From the NCBI GenBank assembly GCA_029783825.1, contig JAREIK010001716.1, positions 674,102 through 738,101 of the forward strand: a stretch of 64,000 bases of DNA, in the 5' to 3' direction. Made by a program: the position numbers and the translations under genes. Positions 54,763 through 64,000 of the stretch are shown in pieces. Position 1 is the first letter of the stretch. Each line of letters begins with the position of its first letter. Source of the DNA: Sapria himalayana (taxonomy: Eukaryota; Streptophyta; Magnoliopsida; Malpighiales; Rafflesiaceae). The notes under the pieces were generated by a model. That model was not told the DNA's origin and made no database searches. It worked only from the letters and a program-made list of their open reading frames with translations.

Positions 54763-55837
54763 TATTGGGGTAAGACATTTAGACCATAATTTATTCGAAA
54801 CTACAAAGTAACAAGAATAATGATTGATTAATTAAATAACCCAAGCAAATAAAATCAAGAATCATAAATGAAGAAAATTCTCAATATAAAAATTCTAAAA
54901 AATACAATCCAATAAAAGTTAAGCAAAAACAACATCAAATTGAATGATATATGCTAGCACCATCTTCATACGTACTAGAAGTCTGTAAAGCATACTACTC
55001 CCAAAAATTATGTTTTAGACAAAAATATAGTTTCTAGAATATAAAATCCTATAAATAAAAAATTTAGTACAAGTACAAAATTTGAGATTTTGGAGTGAAA
55101 GCTTCAAATCTATTTCCATGTTTTCTTTAGGTGATTGAGTTAATTCATTGGATTTTTGGTTCAGAATCAAAAATGTGATAGGATCACTATTTCTAGACTT
55201 AAAGAAGAAATTATGTTAGTAGCTTTCAAATCTTCAAAGTTATCAAAATTCTAATTCCTTACAATATATAATTTTGCATACAAATACAAGTAAAAAATCA
55301 GCAGCATCTTCACTACATATATTAAAATATAAGTAAGATGTGAATATATATATAATCTACATAGATAAATCATTGAAAATAAATCACATATCTATTCGCA
55401 TATTGAACGTACATATTACAATTTAAACACAATTATATAAATATATAAAATATAATATTCAAACCAATGTGAGCAGGAGAGAGAAAAACTTTGTGCCCTA
55501 GCTTCTGGAACTCAAATCCATAAATAAAAAAAAGGAAGTGGAAAAAATGCACACATAGTTTGTCACACACCCAGTTTGTATCGTGCACTATATATATCTT
55601 GTAGTTTTGTTTTTTAAAGAGCGGATGGGGGCACTCTCCCATACAAGAGGGCACCACATGTGCCTTTCTCATTTTTGCATTGTTTTTAAAAACTTTTATT
55701 ATTATTTATTTTATTTTATTTTTCTTGAAGAAAACATAACATGTGATTTTATCCCACATATTTTGTCTACCATGATAAACAAAATAAAATAAACAAAATA
55801 AAAAAAACCGATCTACACAACTCAGACACACCCAATA
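54763..55837 (-). repeat. Candidate 5' LTR of the gag remnant
   Basis: Starts TATTGGGG and ends CCCAATA on the plus strand. Both look like point-mutated versions of the TGTTGGGG/CCCAACA termini seen at 39908-41132. 1,075 bp, a similar size to that LTR, but the interior sequence is different. No partner LTR was found, so the call rests on termini and PBS position. Confidence 0.4.
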
Positions 55838-56094
55838 AATTATTCATATTACAAAGAAACAAAAATAATCATAATATTTGATCATCTTTAACAAAGATGA
55901 TGAAGATATACTTTATAATCATCTTGAGATTTTTTTTTTGATGGGCATATAATAAAAGGAGCCACTAGTAGCCAAGTATCATTGCAAAGGGAACATCAAA
56001 CTCGAGATTTATAGTTTCATCCCAATGTGGTGATTTACCACACAATAACGAGTAGGGATGTAGGATCAATAGGCTTAATGGGATGACCTTTTCA
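55838..56094. other. Spacer, unassigned
   Basis: No gene, no repeat end recognised. Confidence 0.4.
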
Positions 56095-56310
56095 AAGAGA
56101 GATGAGTAATTTCAAGTTTTCTCAATTTATATCCTTAATATATAATTATTTTTTAATTTTGTGGTTATTTTTAATTTTTATAAAATTTTTTAGAGTGGAC
56201 TTTTTGTTTAAAATAAAATCAAGTGCTCCTAATGTATTATTTAGTGCTTACATATAGTTTTGTTTTATAAAATAATCTATTTTCCTACTTTAAATCACCT
56301 ATTTGTTTGG
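56095..56310 (+). repeat. Dispersed repeat R3, copy 2
   Basis: Matches 27250-27470 and 59810-60030. The homology to copy 1 seems to resume after the FB-4 insertion (about 56800-56930 against 27480-27600), so FB-4 probably landed inside this repeat. Confidence 0.65.
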
Positions 56311-56329
56311 TACATTTATGTTTATGTAT

Positions 56330-56757
56330 ATCAATCAAAAAAAATAATTAAAAAGAGATTACCCAAATCTTAATATTTAAAAATAGGTATACCAAATCTG
56401 AAGTATTTATGATTAGATTCATTAATTTATGTTAATACTAAAATATTTTTTTTTTCAAACTAAATAACTTAACTCCTAAAAATAAAAAAATATTACAACC
56501 TCAATACGAGCTCTACCGACAAACTCCATGGAGCTTGTTCGAGCTCCATGGATGAGCTCCATGAAGCTTGTCAATGGAGCTTGCAACGAGGTTGTAGTGT
56601 TTTTTATTTTTAAGAGTTAAGATATTTAGTTATAAAAAATGGTAATTTGGTATTAACATAAATTAGTGTAACAAAACTTAATTACTTAAGATTTTGGTGT
56701 ATTTATTTTTAAATATTAAAGTGGGTTACTTTTTTCAATTATTTTTTAATTGGTGCA
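56330..56757. mobile_element. Foldback element FB-4, both arms
   Basis: About 430 bp. Left arm: AATAATTAAAAAGAGATTACCCAAATCTT..ACTTAACTCCTAAAAATAAAAAAATATTACAACCTC (56343-56503). Its inverse, GAGGTTGTAGTGTTTTTTATTTTTAAGAGTTAAG..AAAGTGGGTTACTTTTTTCAATTATT, runs from about 56588 to 56745. The core (56506-56585) has four GAGCTC hexamers and GGAGCTTG words. It is the smallest and most symmetrical member and shares arms with FB-1. Confidence 0.8.
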
Positions 56758-57649
56758 CCAAAACATAATTATCCATATTTGTTTTGGTTAGTATGTACAT
56801 TTTTTTAGATTAGTTTTTATTAAATTTATTTGTTGGTCTTCCTATCTCCATCAATGATTTTTTTTATGTGATTGTGTATACATTATTAATGCTTATACAT
56901 TTTATTTGTTAGTTAAACATAAATTAAATGTTGAAATAGAATCTTTTGCATTACAACAATTGTAACCGAAATAAATTGAAGCACAAAAACCAATTCTGTA
57001 GGGTTTCCACCAACTAATGTTTTTGGTATTCACTTTTTTCTTGAATTTATTATGGTGTTTGTGATGGAAAATGTGCATTGCAAGTTGCTATCGTTTTACT
57101 TTGTGCACTCACTGCGCACGAAATGCAGCATGAATTTTTTGTTTATCTATTGAACTAATGCGATTCAAGAATATGCTTCCTATGAGCATAACTTTTCTTA
57201 ATGATTTTTACTTAGCATCATTAGGTATATGTAAAGCTTTATGAGCTTACACTCGTATCTCACAATTCACCTCATCTAGAAAACCACTAAAATGTTGTAT
57301 TTAGATGAGAAATCAATTTTTATTACTTTTATATATGATTTGATGCAATGAGGTGTGGTCATGAAAACAATTTGGCTCTTAATAGTTTACTATGTTCGAC
57401 TTTGTAAAGCAACACTTTTGATAAATTAACATGTAAGTACGAAGTGTTTGTTTGTAGACTATCAAAAAGAAATAAATTGGTATTAAAATGACCTCATTAT
57501 CAATATTGAGGCAACGACGAGCCCACGCCATGAAAATACTATACTCCTACGTCCTATCCGTATTGCCTATTAAGTCTGGTTGGATTTATCATGACTCATA
57601 TGTGTGAATTTCTCATCACTGGTTATAGAATCATGGCCATCTTGATTAG
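56758..57649. other. Spacer, unassigned
   Basis: The start continues repeat R3. The rest shows no ORF or RNA signal. Confidence 0.4.
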
Positions 57650-57850
57650 TGCAATGATTTTTAATAATTGACTTAGGTGAGGCCTTTTACATCCTTGATA
57701 TAAAGATTTATAGAGATGTATCTTGGCCTAAATCAAATTGGGTACGTATACAAAGTACTAAAGGAGCCCAACATGTAAAATTTCGAGAGATTTCTTGCTA
57801 ATGTCTCATGATATTAAAAATAAAAGATCATATGGTTAAAACCTTATTTT

Positions 57851-57924
57851 GCTTTGGTCATTGTTTTGGCTTTATCATATATTCCATGCTTTGGTCATTG
57901 TTTTGGTTTTATCATATATTCCAT
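57851..57924 (+). repeat. 37-bp tandem duplication
   Basis: GCTTTGGTCATTGTTTTGGY plus TTTATCATATATTCCAT occurs twice (57851-57887, 57888-57924) with one difference. Confidence 0.95.
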
Positions 57925-58029
57925 GCTTTGCACTCAACCTGATGTCTCTCGTATCTAAAGTATGATAAGTAGATACTACTTAGATCCAAATGAATGTCAT
58001 TGGATAGAAACCATGTAATTCTTTTAATG

Positions 58030-58420
58030 AGTTTAATATATCTAATGAATTATTTAATACGGAAAAATATTTTTTTTTTAATTTTCAAGTAATATTGATT
58101 TGATTAAATGTATATCTAATCAATTATTAAATAAGGGAAAATATTTAATCCTAATGAACTATTTAATAAGGCAAAATATTTCTTAAATAGAGTTAAATTG
58201 ATTTGAATTACATTTAATCCTAATGAACTATTTAATAAGGCAAAATATTTCTTTTAATTATGTAGTTATATTATTTTGAATCAAAATTAATTCTAAAAAT
58301 TCTTTTAAAAAATGAAAAAGTATTCTTTAATTACTAAGTTTTTTTGAATTCAATTTAATCCTAATGAAATATTTAATAAAAAAAAAATATTTCTTTTAAT
58401 TATAAATTTAAATTAAATTT
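58030..58420 (+). repeat. Minisatellite, unit about 75-80 bp
   Basis: Units built on AATCCTAATGAACTATTTAAT plus AAGGCAAAATATTTCTT and GAATTAAATTT. Five to six imperfect copies. The homologous array at 53330-53545 has about three. Confidence 0.8.
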
Positions 58421-58925
58421 GGGTGGGAGATTTCTTAATAAAGGCAAGCACTCAACAAGAAAAATAAATTTCTTTCAAACATGATCTTAAGTGTGATTTT
58501 GTTTCATGTTTTTTGAAAAATTTTAACACGTCATCTAGAGTCTTTGTGAGAAATAAATTTGTTGTGAGGTGCTAGCACATGTATCTCATGCATTGCCATT
58601 CGTGTGGATATTTTTATAGGGTTTAGTGTTTAAAATGTATTAAATTTTTATGCTCATGGTGTTTAAAATGCTAGAGTTATTTTGGTTTCATCTAACTGTT
58701 TGGATCTTGGTGTTTAGTGTTTAAAATTTTATTTCCATATAATTTATAATTGTTGGAACCTAATAGATATACTAGAAGAGATCCATTGATGTACTATGAA
58801 TGTCTTTCAATTGTTAATTTCTCCATATCCTTTAATGGAAAAATGCATAGAAATGGACATATTTCTATCAATGTATTTGACAACTAGATGAACTTTTGAA
58901 ATTTTCAAATATATATGTTATATTT

Positions 58926-59809
58926 ATTTCATGCTATATTGTTGTCAAGTTAGAATATTAAAATGCATGTAATTTTAATTTAAAAGATATTTTTATTTCT
59001 TGCTAATTATTTCTACAAACTATATTATTGTCAAGTTATACTAAGGACTATGGTTCATATGTGATAAACTAAATTAATTTTAATTGTTTTTGGGTTCCTA
59101 GTAAATGAAGTTACAATTTAATAATTTTTTAAAAATTCATGATATTCTCCAATGGATTAGTATTCGATGGAATATATTGAATGGATTAATATTATTAGAT
59201 GGAAAATATTGAATGGATTAGTATTAGATGGAATAAATTCAATGTAAAATCTATTGTAATTCTTGTGCTTTCCAACTTTTTTTCAAACTCTAGAAATTAA
59301 GTGATAAGTCATAAGTACTTCAATGATGTGTTTATTATGGTTGATAATTTTTAATTACTTAAATTTAGTTTTATCCAAATTATTTATTGTTCGATTCTTC
59401 TCTTCAATCTTCAATTTTCCAAATGAGTTTGTAAATAAGTTGTTTATATTGCATGATATTATTTTGTAAGTTGGTTTAATAATCAAAATTAAAATATGAA
59501 ATGTTGTTGATAACTAACATGTAGACATTCTTTTGATTTCCCCTTGTAGCAATGTATTAAGTTTGCTCGAATCAAATTTCCATTTGTTGGCACATTGATT
59601 TTAATTTGCTTCTTATAAATTAGTGTGCATTATGCATAGTTTATGTTTTTGAAAAATATATAATATATATATTCATATATACAATTTTTGATTTTTAAAG
59701 ATGTATATATGATATATGTATTGTATGCGCACAGATAACACTCAAGCAATTATTTTTGTTTGTTTGTTTTTTATTTTTGTAATATTGGACATGGAAGATT
59801 GGGGTGAGC
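58926..59809. other. AT-rich spacer with a small minisatellite
   Basis: Apart from the repeat at 59151-59245, no gene or element end was recognised. Confidence 0.4.
59151..59245 (+). repeat. Short tandem repeat, unit about 30-37 bp
   Basis: Three copies of AATGGATTAGTATTAGATGG plus AATATATTG with small length changes. Confidence 0.85.
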
Positions 59810-60030
59810 ACCTTTTTCATAAGGAGTTGGGTAATTTTGGGTTTTCCCATTTTAAATCCCTAATATATAATTATTTTTTAATTTTGTTGCATTTTTTAAT
59901 TTTTATTATTTTTTTAAATGGGACTTTTTAATATATTTTATTTTGTGGAATAAATTGCTCCAATTGTATTACATAGAGCCCACCCCCACATATAACTTTG
60001 TTTTATAAAATAATCCCTTGTCAACATTTT
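59810..60030 (+). repeat. Dispersed repeat R3, copy 3
   Basis: Matches 27250-27470 and 56095-56310 (AAATCCCTAATATATAATTA, TGCTCCAATTGTATTACATA, TTTGTTTTATAAAATAATC). Confidence 0.65.
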
Positions 60031-60065
60031 AAATCCCTTGTCAACATTTTAAATCCCTTGTCAAT
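60011..60065 (+). repeat. 20-bp tandem repeat, 2.7 copies
   Basis: AAATCCCTTGTCAACATTTT repeated exactly at 60031 and in part on each side, at the end of R3 copy 3. Confidence 0.95.
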
Positions 60066-63000
60066 ATACACAATGTCACTAAAAAATGATATTTTTTTAG
60101 TCACATTGTGTATCAATGTTTTCTACCCCAATGTGTTTTAAAAGATGATTTAAAAATCAAATATTGTACACATGATATTCACAAGTTCCTTCAAACCATA
60201 ATGTTAATGTAATGAATGAGTTTCATGAAAATAAATTATCTATTAAATTTGTTTTGATGTAATATAATTAATATGATTTAAGTTATAAAGAATTCATGAT
60301 ATTCTCAAATGAATTTTATATTAATCTAAAGATTTTGGCTAAGTATTTGATGACTTTAAGGATTGGCATATTCCAAAATTATCCAATTTTTTGTATCATG
60401 TTCCATGATTTTTGATTGATATATTAGATAGCACATAGTTAATGGATATCATCTAACTTTTTGAAAACCTAAAAAAACAAACAAACCAACAAATAATTCA
60501 TAAATAATTGAAATAAAATCAAGAAAAATTTTAAAATAATTTATTAAATGTTAAGATTTATTAATTAAAACCAATTTAATATAATTTTTATGAAATTTCA
60601 AGTTATCATCATATTTTATGAAAATTATTTTATACTTTTTGAAAAACAATTTAAGAAATATCATGATATCAATATCAAATTATAATACAAAATGTTTAAT
60701 CTCATCTATCCTAATTACCCCAAGTGGATGCATTCTAATTTCAACTAGATACTACATGCCAGATTGGATCACCTAGTTTCTACATAAATGACTTATATGT
60801 TAATTTTGGTCTTGATCTCTTACTAACTATTGTATATAATTTGTTTTGATTATTTATTTTGTATAATCATAATATTTCTATTATAATATTTTCATGTATG
60901 TGCAGAAAAGAAAATATTAAGAGGTTAGGAATGCGGCAATAGTACAATAACGGAGGTCCCGATGTCTAGTCAGTGGACTGAAGAATTTTTGGAGTAAAGT
61001 CTGGCTCGTCCGAGTGAACCAACCCTCTCCGGTTAATTAAACCTATAAATTATATTAATATAATTTTTTTTATTTTATGTTTTTGAGCTCTTGTTTTCAC
61101 TGTGTGGAACTATTCATCTCTGCTGTTTTCTTCTCTCTGCATGATTTTCTTCGTGACTATTTTCTTCATATGAACTATAAGATATTATGAAATTCTATTT
61201 TGGTTATAATCTGTAAATACACAAGTATTTTTATGGTGGATGTGGCTAGTTGTATTGAACGACTAGTGAACCTTGTTATTTCGTGTGTTTTTTTTGTGAT
61301 TTCTTTTTTATTTTTGATTTTGTTGTGCTTTCATTTGTGGTTGTGGATATATTGTTTGTTATTCTTTGTTATTCTCTTCTTCTGAATCACAAACGTGGAA
61401 GCAAAATTGCCCAACACTAATATTTTCTAGTATATCTTAATTTTTATATACTTCCAATTTCATGGAGATAACTTTTAAAAACTATTTATCTCTGAAACTA
61501 TCAACATCTCTTTATACTTCATCAATTAGTCTTTATGCCTAGGAAACAATAATTTGTAAACTTAAGTTAGTTTAAGTATAATTAATGATTTCACAATATA
61601 AACTTCTGATACACATTTGTTTATAGTCGTTCACTAAAATGCATTTCCTCGTATGTTTTATGAATATTAAGATAAAGTAAAAAATTAGTTAGTAGAATGA
61701 ATTATTGAGTAATTTCGCAACACCTTGCAAATTGTTTCGAGCTAAAATAAAAATTGGTTCATTGGATTTAAAAAATTACAAATACATTAAATATAATAAA
61801 AAATTTTCAAGCTAGCATAATGTAAACAAGTTTACAATATCATATTAGTGTCTGAAATTTCCTTTTTTACATTCAGTATGAAGGTTCCTATGTGATTTTC
61901 ATATGCTAACTTCATAATTCATATATTCCGACCTCATTTAATCTTACAATTCTTAATAAATGATTAACTTTCAAAAGATAACTAATCTATTGATATAATT
62001 CATATATTCCCACCTAATAGTTATAGATGTAAAATGTTGCTCTAAATATGGTTGAAAGATTGCTACAATCTTCCCACTAGTAGGGATTGCAGTTTCTGTC
62101 AGAGGGGAATGCTTGGTACGTGATATTTTGGTTGATGATCATGCATAAGAAGGTTATTGAACTTTGGCATTGGTCCTTGAAGTTTGGTCAGGATTGCATG
62201 ATTTTTGTTGCCATAATGAACAACTTGCAGTCAACTAAAAGTGCTTCCCCCAAATTCCTTGTAATATGGTGGAATAACTCATTTAGTATATGGGTGTAGG
62301 TGCTAAGTGTGGTGATTCTTTTAGTTTCAGTGATTCTCTATAAGAAATAATCATGGCTTGGATTTATGAGGTCTCCTACATGGAATCCATCTCATTTTGA
62401 CCATAGTGGAAGGAAGTGATATTGTTAGAGTTATGGCATGGAGGAAGATAGCGAACATAATTTCTAGAAGGGTTTTTATTTTTCAAGAGGAAATGCAAAG
62501 ACAAATATGGACGAAAGACTTCATTTAAGTAGTGCATAATACATTACAAAAATATTGTAATAACATACAAATATTCCAAAAGCCTTCTTCGGAAATTGCA
62601 ACACCTTGTGAACTTTATGAAAGAAATGCCTAATTCTCCATGACTTTCAAAATTTACTTGATCAACTTCAGATTGAATAATAATACAATCTGCACATAAT
62701 ATTCGTCATCACAAATAAAAAAATTCAAATAAAAAATACTTCTAATCATCATTTTCTCATATCTTTTTCTCTTTCATTTTTTGTTTTTTTATTTCTTCTC
62801 TTTTTCTTTTCTTTTTTGTTTAATTTTATTTATAGATGAAGGAAAAAACAAACATAAATAGGATTGATAGGATTCATTAAAAGGCCAAGTCCATCAACTT
62901 ATGATCAATCTTGTTGTGATTGTTCAAAAATAGATAATTCCTATTTATCTTGAGAGAAGCGTTGGCTTGTAATCTCTTAGACTTTATAGTAATGATTTTC

Positions 63001-64000
63001 ATAGCTCCAATTGGCTATATTTTATGCACATGGTAAAGATCACTACATCATGACTTAAATTTGCTTAGGATTACAAGGAGTTTTGTACCATACAATAGGG
63101 TTTGCTTCCTTATTTGGAAATCCTCTATCGTTATCTAGTCATGCTACTTCCTAAATGTTGTTACTTCTTGAGTTTAGAAGTTTTAATATAAAAATGATCA
63201 TCATTTTTGTAACTCTTCCAACTCATTGAGGTTGAGGAGTATTCCCTTCAACCTATTATACTTTAAATCAAAACATGTTATTTTCTCGTCCTATAAGTAT
63301 GGTATTCTAACTCATTTGATAGAAAGAAAGATTTCTCATACACAACTCGCACAGATACATTCTCAACACTATGTAAAGGTTGTTCAGTAAGCCCATATAA
63401 AATCCACAAGTTCAAGGACAAACCAATTAGCTGATTCAATATTGTCATTACGTTGTAGATGGTTTTGAGTTAATATTTTATTTCCACATCATACTTAGCA
63501 AAGAAAAATTTTAAGTATTTTTTACAAAAATATCTCATTCAATCGCTTATTATTTTCTTAAGCATGCTAAATCATGAAAATATGTCTTCTTTAAAAATCC
63601 TTTTTACCAGCATATGTTCATCTTTGCTTGAACAAATTTACTTCTACTCACTTTAATATATAATCTAGACTCACAAAAAATATGTACAACCAAAAAAGTT
63701 GAGAAATAACCTGTTCATTGGATCTGCTCGGGTTTTGGTGCAGACTAGTTTTTTTTTAATAAAAGTTTGGTTTAGTTTAATTGAATGTCATGATAATAAT
63801 GTAAGTTTAATTTAATGTAAATTATGGGGGTGATCTCATTAAATAAAAGTTAAATATTAAAGTTATTTAAAAAACAGATATATATATTATATTTTAAAAA
63901 TAAGATTGATGTTTTTTTTAAACAAGGGTAGCATTTGTTTGGAAAGGAAAAATATCAAAAAGGAGGTTTGGACTCTAGTTTTCACAAGGATGCTGTGCAT
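60066..64000. other. AT-rich region, no gene or element assigned
   Basis: No LTR, TIR, transposase or RNA gene was recognised on either strand. A GC-richer island of about 100 bp lies at 60925-61025, preceded by a possible 3' splice site. ORFs at 61200-61385 (hydrophobic, T-rich) and 62087-62299 (70 codons) show no known motif. A pyrimidine tract lies at 62758-62825. Confidence 0.4.

Larger units (their letters stand above)
57650..58925 (+). repeat. Duplicated segment D1, copy 2
   Basis: Collinear with 52960-54080, about 4.7 kb apart. The minisatellite is longer here (about 58030-58420, five to six units). A private 37-bp duplication lies at 57851-57924. Confidence 0.75.

Noticed and set aside
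57840..60070. CRISPR-like array
   Set aside because: The direct repeats are contiguous minisatellites without spacers, and the sequence is plant nuclear DNA.
61200..61385. 61-codon hydrophobic ORF resembling a membrane segment
   Set aside because: T-rich codons give Phe/Leu/Val by chance. No family motif or neighbouring exon.
62087..62299. 70-codon ORF with many Trp
   Set aside because: A LINE or exon origin was considered, but no motif could be matched.
62580..63720. Possible second LINE ORF1 or LRR fragment on the minus strand
   Set aside because: Short leucine-rich phrases only. Frames break too often to support a call.

Overview
The window is a nuclear region of a flowering plant (probably a large, AT-rich, repeat-heavy genome). 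The evidence is plant-type Ty1/copia and Ty3/gypsy retrotransposons with initiator-Met tRNA primer sites, BED-zinc-finger hAT transposons, MULE and L1-type LINE remnants, a tRNA-related SINE candidate, and a MYB-CC (APL/PHL-type) transcription-factor fragment carried inside an LTR. The sequence alone does not settle the species. I found no convincing intact host gene. The only long intact ORF is a retrotransposon polyprotein.

Layout. 221-3878: old hAT copy with decayed transposase. About 4380-5420: copia RT/RNase H remnant. About 5540-8640: unclassified unit with inverted, repeat-rich ends. 9474-20549: about 11 kb chromovirus-type Ty3/gypsy element (both LTRs, PBS, PPT, decayed gag-pol, chromodomain trace), split by a 2.6 kb solo LTR at 13829-16436. 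About 20815-27215: a foldback repeat split by a young, intact 5,705 bp Ty1/copia element (21263-26967, 832 bp LTRs, TSD CAAGT, 1,326-codon ORF). 28959-32937: hAT element (TSD GCTGGATT) with broken transposase and a nested 390 bp hAT MITE (31896-32285, TSD CCCGAGAG). 33161-37122: decayed minus-strand copia element. 37463-41132: deleted minus-strand copia element (TSD CCATG). 41667 to about 44404: LTR of the same family, interrupted by a 1.6 kb foldback full of GAGCTC and G/C-rich heptamers and followed by a SINE-like unit. About 44800-45170: another foldback half. About 46900-48280: MULE transposase remnant. About 48420-52840: LINE remnant. About 52960-60035: duplicated segments, minisatellites, a copia gag/LTR remnant and a fourth foldback. 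60066-64000: nothing assignable.

Most TE boundaries were fixed by matching LTRs, TIRs and target-site duplications by eye. The nesting gives a relative history: the gypsy, both old hATs and the LINE/MULE material are old and broken, and the 21.3-27.0 kb copia element is by far the youngest. Its LTRs differ by only four transitions, and each carries an antisense-oriented piece of a host MYB-CC gene. That gene capture and the GAGCTC foldback family (four loci here) are the two observations most worth following up.
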